From Xanthostigma xanthostigma (lineage: Eukaryota; Arthropoda; Insecta; Raphidioptera; Raphidiidae): DNA of 64,000 bases. Position numbers and translations under genes: made by a program. Position 1 is the first letter of the stretch; every line of letters starts with the position of its first letter. The notes beneath the pieces were generated by a model that did no database searches, was not told where the DNA came from, and saw only the letters and a program-made list of their open reading frames with translations. The stretch covers positions 47,110,192 to 47,174,191 of the forward strand of contig OY754464.1 in assembly GCA_963575645.1 (NCBI GenBank), read 5' to 3'. Positions 58,813-64,000 of the stretch are shown here, in pieces.

Positions 58813-59031
58813 TTGAAATTGTATGAAAGAAAAAAGAAGGTGAAAAGAAATTTAGTTCCAACGATAGTGGGTGATATAGATAAGGATATTTGTTTGGTAT
58901 GTGGAGAGTTTGGAAAGGACCAAGAACTGTGGTTTCAGTGCTCTGTTTGTCAATTATGGGCGCATTCCGAGTGCACCGACGGGCAAAGTGGGTCTGCAGG
59001 TTATAAATGTGAAAATTGCCGAATGAAATAG
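58813..59031 (+). CDS. Pogo-like transposase C-terminal zinc finger fragment
   Basis: 72 codons, in a different frame from the previous ORF. It shows CLVC, CSVC, HSEC and CENC in the spacing of a C4HC3 (PHD-like) finger with WFQC and WAH, as at the C-terminus of some insect pogo-like transposases. The ATG is probably internal to the ancestral protein. A relic of the deleted element. Confidence 0.65.
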   Translation: MKLYERKKKVKRNLVPTIVGDIDKDICLVCGEFGKDQELWFQCSVCQLWAHSECTDGQSGSAGYKCENCRMK

Positions 59032-59298
59032 CCGTATATTTGTCATTTAATTTTGTAAAGAGAAAATTTTATTTTTGAGCGCCATTGCCCATTATGTGTC
59101 GTACAATGCCGCTCAGCAAACTTTTTGTTTCAACAAAAATAATCATATTTTTTCATAATTTTTTTGCACAATTATATTTTTTTATGTTAAATAAATCAAT
59201 AAAGTTTTTTTTTAATTGTTCACATTTTTTGTTATGCGACTTTTAATGACCGAAACCTCGGAATTTCCTTAAGTGAGCGTCATTACCCAACTCTCCCC

Positions 59299-60032
59299 TA
59301 GTTACTAATTATTTTAATGGTGGATTAATGTCTGAAATTGATAACCCAAATAATGTAAGTTATCCATAAAAAAATTAATGCGTTATTTTTTGATTATTAT
59401 TTTTGTAACCCTTGTACTAGCACTAATTCATCTTTTTTAGTGTATATTATTTTTTTATAGTGAATTGAAAATCAAATTGATACTTTTTACCAGTTCTCAG
59501 CTGACCTGGGAACTGAGAGCTCGTAATAGAGGAGCCGTGGAAACGCCGTTTACAACTGGTATTTCAACTAGTACCTACTAAATCTAAGCGCATAGACAAA
59601 AAGAGACTGTAATAATGCAAATCAAATTTTTGTCTCCAAATATATCAGCAATACATAGATTCATCTCACCTGGTTTTAAAACATGTAATGTCTTTTGATT
59701 ATATTTCCCCTATAAACAGCTGCCATAATTCGGTACACAGTGGCGTACGTAAATACTGGTATGCAATATAAAAAGAAACATCTGCAGATTTACTTGACTG
59801 TTGACACTGTGATGTTTTGTCGGCGAATTTCAAGGACCTTGAACACGGCTGCGCAACGCGATGGTTTTAATCCTCGGTGTTCATATAGCGGCAGAACGCT
59901 CGCCGAAGCGTTATATTTGAATCAAACAATTTGTTGCTATTTTTTGAAAGTATCATTTAGTTGCGTATCATGATGTCAGAATAAAAGCGCTCACTAACTC
60001 GGCCTCTAATTTCGCTATACAACTATACTCAC
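59299..60032. other. No gene recognised
   Basis: AT-rich, with one 77-codon frame at 59740-59973 of no recognised family. Confidence 0.3.
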
Positions 60033-60253
60033 ATAAAATATAGTTTAAAAAAAACTAAAAAACACGCTTTATATCGGACTAAAAAGTAAAAAATAATTGT
60101 TTTAAAATAAGCTTAAAAAGCGTTGGGCGCTCGATGTACGAAAATGTGGAACAAAGCGCCCAACGCTTTTTAAGCTTATTTTAAAACAATTATTTTTTAC
60201 TTTTTAGTCCGATATAAAGCGTGTTTTTTAGTTTTTTTTAAACTATATTTTAT
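60033..60253. repeat. Near-perfect hairpin, about 99-bp arms, 23-nt loop
   Basis: 60033-60131 and 60155-60253 are reverse complements with hardly any mismatch seen. The arms run from ATAAAATATAGTTT to AAGCGTTGGGCGCT. A transcript would fold into a long double-stranded stem. Confidence 0.93.
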
Positions 60254-60280
60254 TTTTCACTTTTTAGTTTGAGGATCTAT

Positions 60281-60990
60281 AAAAGAATTTATTAATCCTG
60301 GGGGTCCTAATAAGGATAATGGGAAACTGTTATCAAATTATTGCATTGTCATCGGTCCTTGATACGTATGCAAAGTTTCAAATTAATCAGACTTCGGGAA
60401 AAGAATTTATTAATCCTGGGGGTCCTAATAAGGATAATGGGAAACTGTTATCAAATTATTGCATTGTCATCGGTCCTTGATACGTATGCAAAGTTTCAAA
60501 TTAATCAGACTTCGGGAAATTGGTGAAAATAAAGCGTTTACTACAGAGGATCTATAAAAGAATTTATTAATCCTGGGGGTCCTAATAAGGATAACAAATT
60601 ATTGCATTGTCATCGGTCCTTGATACGTATGCAAAGTTTCAAATTAATCAGACTTCGGGAAATTGGTGAAAATAAAGCGTTTACTACAGAGGATCTATAA
60701 AAGAATTTATTAATCCTGGGGGTCCTAATAAGGATAATGGGAAACTGTTATCAAATTATTGCATTGTCATCGGTCCTTGATACGTATGCAAAGTTTCAAA
60801 TTAATCAGACTTCGGGAAATTGGTGAAAATTATGCTCAAAGATTTAAAAGAATTTATTAATCCTGGGGGTCCTAATAAGGATAATGGGAAACTGTTATCA
60901 AATTATTGCATTGTCATCGGTCCTTGATACGTATGCAAAGTTTCAAATTAATCAGACTTCGGGAAATTGGTGAAAATTATGCTCAAAGAT
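60281..60990 (+). repeat. Five-copy tandem repeat, 118-157-bp units
   Basis: AAAAGAATTTATTAATCCTG recurs at 60281, 60399, 60556, 60699 and 60846. Units share GGGGGTCCTAATAAGGATAA, CATTGTCATCGGTCCTTGAT and AATCAGACTTCGGGAAATTG. Copies differ in their junctions, and copy 3 lacks about 14 bases after AAGGATAA. A CATA-rich tail follows, so the array may derive from the 3' UTR of a retrotransposon. Confidence 0.92.
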
Positions 60991-61002
60991 TCCGTTACAC
61001 AT

Positions 61003-61050
61003 AGTTACATACATAGTTAGATACATACAACATACATACAACATACATAT
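61003..61050. repeat. CATA-rich microsatellite
   Basis: TACATACATAGTTAG, ATACATACAACATACATA and similar short tandem phrases directly follow the five-copy array. Confidence 0.85.
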
Positions 61051-61059
61051 TTACAACCC

Positions 61060-62797
61060 AAACTAATATAAAGCGTTTAAAAAAAGGTTATTTGTTTCAT
61101 TTATCCGTGAAACCGTTCTTAGACATCATTCGACCTAGTGGAAAAACATGCGGACAGACCGAAATGAACAAACCGAATGAAGTATTAGACGTTCAATTTA
61201 CAATAATCACTCACAATTTAAACGATTTTTTTACTTTTAATTTTATATTGATACAGTTAAATAACTAGCGGTTAAGTCCGTCTTTCGCAATATCGGAGTC
61301 TACAAATTCAATGTAACATAATATTTTTACTTGTAATTTAGAAGTTAGCATATTTTTTTAGAAAACTCTTTATGTCCTCGCAGAGAAAGTTGCAAATTTG
61401 GCTCCGTTAGATTATTTCCCGCGCCATATACTATAAATTTCAATTCCGTGGGTCAACGGGGGCCTTTTGGAAAACCTGGAGAGACAGACGTACATTAGGA
61501 CATTATATATGTGTAGGTATGCAAAAAATAATACGTCAAAAATAATAGCAAAATAGATAATTTGATATGCACAGCACTAACCTTTCTTTTATAAATGGAC
61601 TCCCTTTTTGCAGTGTACGCCTCTGGCGGACATATACAGCAAGGTATAGTAGGTACGTATATAGTTATTTCACCCCCTTATACCGGATATTTGGTTATTG
61701 TTATCATATTTCATTCCATATCCCTATAAATGGGAACAATATAAAAACCGACTCTACTAATATTAAAATACAGGAAAGCTCGACAGGGAAGTGGTTTTAT
61801 GGTCACGTTGTTTTTTGTTCCGGATGAACTAACCACTATTTTTCGTTTATATATCAATTGATTGATATAACCTATTTTTTATTTTTAGTTTATTAATCTA
61901 TCATCATATTACTACTATTTGATTATTCCTCGTATGATGTAATAAGTAGTACAATCAAAGCTGTAACTTGTGCGAAGACAAAATATATGAAATCAGCTCG
62001 GAGCCTATTTAAAATAATCATTATGTTTGAGTCAGTTCAATCATTCGTCAAATTTCTGTTTTCTGCATCACGATTGTGCGAACTCGCTTGGAGACCCTCA
62101 GATGCAGCTACCAAGAGCCTTAGGTCGAACGCTACAGTTGATTTTAAAAATTTCTTTACATTATAAAAAATGTGGAGTAAAAGTGAAAGGATACACTTCT
62201 TTCAGAATTATTTATTTATACTTTTTACATCTTAAAACCTAAAAACGTATTCGCTTTGCTTTACCCCAGTTGACAGTACGTACTGGAGTCTGGAAGTGAC
62301 GTGGTAGATCAGTGCAACTATGCAACTGAACCATTTCTGGTTTTTAATCAACACTTCCCTTTCATGATTTTATTTAGGGCTGGTAGACAAGCATATGTTC
62401 CGTGTATAATCATTTATACATTATATTTTTGATAAATAATAATAGATAGGTATTCATGTCCAGCATCTCGTTCACCTGGAGAGCAAATGTGCATACTGTT
62501 TAATTTGTCCAGCAGCTTGCTCTAATGTCATAGTCCTCTGTTATAAACTACCCTCCCTGTTCTTAAGTTCTATCCTGATAACTAGTGAAAGTATCAATTG
62601 GATTTTTAATTTTTACTAAACCAAATCGCCAATAACCCTATAGCTATTATAGGTTTAAAAATTAAAATAAAAAACAAAACATTAAAAGAGACAAAATTGT
62701 CAAAAAAAAAAAAAATATTAGGACTACCTATACCTAATTCAAAATGTTGACAATTTTGAGAATTTTTTTCCGATAGGTAATAACTAAAATATAAATA
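61060..62797. other. No gene recognised
   Basis: AT-rich sequence. Short frames at 61567-61827 and 62027-62242 show no domain. No bounded repeat was recognised. Confidence 0.3.
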
Positions 62798-63699
62798 GTG
62801 GAGTGGATTGAGAATTTCAAACTGGTATGTCTCGAATTGGAAAGTGTTTCCTACAAAAACTGTGGAGTTGAGCTCCCCCGACATTTTGGTATAGTTTGTG
62901 ACCGACTGTCGGAGGGGGCGGCGGGGTATATGCCGCTTTAAAGTTCCGGAAAACCCGTTTTTGTCCCATAACTCGGCCATTATTATCGGGGGAAAAAAAT
63001 ATTCCAACAAAAATTGTAGAGAAAAAAATCCGCGTAAGCTCGTTCCAGACCGGGTCTGATCAGACAACCCGTTTGCGAGATATCGCCATTTTAGTGCGCG
63101 AAATTTTGAAAAATTAAATGCCATTTTATAAAAAATCATTGCAGCTAGGAGCTTAATTTTCTTTTTATTGCAAAGGCACTAAAGACCCCTTCTTTGCACC
63201 GGAAGCTGGACGCAGTGGGTTAATTAGAACCGGCAGGAGAAGGGGAAAACGAATTTTTTTAAATCTCCCATATCTTTTTTTCGTTTTTTGTCTACTTTTA
63301 TGTGAAAAGTGAAAACAAAATTTTTTCTCTCAAACTCAACTGCTGGTGGGCGAAATAAAGTATTGTTACATAAACTATCTCTCTCTTATGTTATGTCGTC
63401 AAAATTACTTTTCTTTAGCTACGCAGCAAAATTCAATCAGATCCGGTCTGGAACGAGCTTACGCGGATTCTTTTTCTCTACAACTTTTGTTGGAACATTT
63501 TTTCTTCCAATAATAATGGCCGAGTTATGGGGCAAAAACGGGTTATCCGGAACTTTAAAGCGGCATATCTCCCGCCGCTCCCTCCGACAGACAAACCATA
63601 CCAAAATGTCGGGAATGCTCGACTCTACAGTTTTTGTAGGAAACATTTTTCGATTCGAGACACACCAGATTCAAGGCTTTTTTTCCCAATCCACTCCAC
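62798..63699. mobile_element. Long-arm foldback element, TA-flanked, 902 bp
   Basis: Arms 62798 to about 63110 and about 63410-63699 are inverted copies. Ends are GTGGAGTGGATTG and CAATCCACTCCAC, each next to TA (62796-62797, 63700-63701). Two ORFs on opposite strands encode the same peptide pattern (SGTLKRHI, AELW) only because the arms are mirror images. Confidence 0.75.
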
Positions 63700-63701
63700 T
63701 A

Positions 63702-64000
63702 AAATTGAATTAATTAATATTCTAATTATTTTATTTTTCTACATACTTTTCAAGAATGTTATTTAAAAATTTAAAAAATTCTCAAAATCGAATAGATTCT
63801 GAGTCTGTGTTAGGGATTTTTGCAATTTTTGACATCGTGGTAGCAATATGTTGAACATTGAAATATTGTTTTTGTTAGACAATACCCACATTTTTTCACA
63901 CGAGAAAAAGTATTGTAAAAATTATTTTTATGACAACCAAACAACGGATTGGCAACAGTTCTAAGACAATGTGCTATCCACATGTTGAAGGAAACAAATA
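63702..64000. other. No feature recognised
   Basis: AT-rich sequence up to the window end. Confidence 0.3.

Larger units (their letters stand above)
57953..59298 (+). mobile_element. Internally deleted pogo-like DNA transposon, TA-flanked
   Basis: Ends GGGGAGAGTTGGGTAAT and ATTACCCAACTCTCCCC are perfect inverted copies, continued by GCGCTCACT / AGTGAGCGTC. TA borders both ends (57951-57952 and 59299-59300), as for pogo/Tc1-mariner. It holds two transposase-derived frames, one N-terminal and one C-terminal, while the catalytic DDE part between them is absent. Confidence 0.85.

Noticed and set aside
60281..60990. CRISPR-like array
   Set aside because: Units of 118-157 bp with no short constant repeat and unique spacer pattern, in a eukaryotic genome.
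62606..63713. Two opposed genes with similar products
   Set aside because: They are inverted arms of a TA-flanked foldback element; the similarity is due to DNA palindromy.

Overview
The window is animal nuclear DNA, most likely from an insect. Two spliced protein genes have GT-AG introns, AATAAA poly(A) signals and animal-type orthologues. The rest is AT-rich and packed with eukaryotic transposons: hAT, Tc1/mariner/pogo, Helitron, Ty3/gypsy, and probable Penelope-like and non-LTR remnants. The Helitron and Ty3/gypsy types fit an arthropod genome, but assigning an order such as Hemiptera would be a guess. No bacterial operon, CRISPR array or complete virus is visible.

Layout. Positions 1-15.5 kb hold the only clear host genes, both on the + strand. 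The first is the 3' part of an ACAD9-like acyl-CoA dehydrogenase (four exons, 1495-5642; the 5' exons lie upstream of the window). The second, 630 bp downstream, is a complete ten-exon mannosyl-oligosaccharide glucosidase gene (MOGS, glucosidase I; 6272-15383, 830 codons). Their introns have been invaded by foldback elements, hAT MITEs and a nested T-run element. At 17989-18016 there is a possible short first coding exon starting MGQATS (a myristoylation-type N-terminus) followed by a consensus donor. If it is real, much of the rest of the window could be its first intron, but no partner exon was found.

From 18 to 64 kb the window is an accessory desert of nested repeats. A nearly intact Ty3/gypsy retrotransposon (39711-45846) has indistinguishable 916-bp LTRs and a 4-bp target duplication. 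Its gag and pol lie in one frame, separated by a single TGA. Helitrons at 31.2-32.6, 34.8-35.1, 35.4-35.8 and 38.9-39.3 kb share the same termini, and one of them contains a tRNA-like sequence and a hAT element. hAT elements with perfect 8-bp target duplications lie at 758-1092, 31620-32314 and 36188-36848. An internally deleted pogo-like element (57953-59298) keeps a helix-turn-helix segment and a PHD-like zinc finger but has lost its DDE domain.

The most unusual items are four. First, a five-copy family of short asymmetric elements always sits between T-runs, and one copy has a readable empty site. Second, at least four TA-flanked foldback elements have very long arms. Third, several hammerhead-ribozyme-like cores look like debris of Penelope-like elements. 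Fourth, there is a near-perfect hairpin with 99-bp arms. The two host genes act in unrelated pathways (mitochondrial acyl-CoA oxidation/complex I assembly, and ER N-glycan trimming) and seem to be neighbours only by position.
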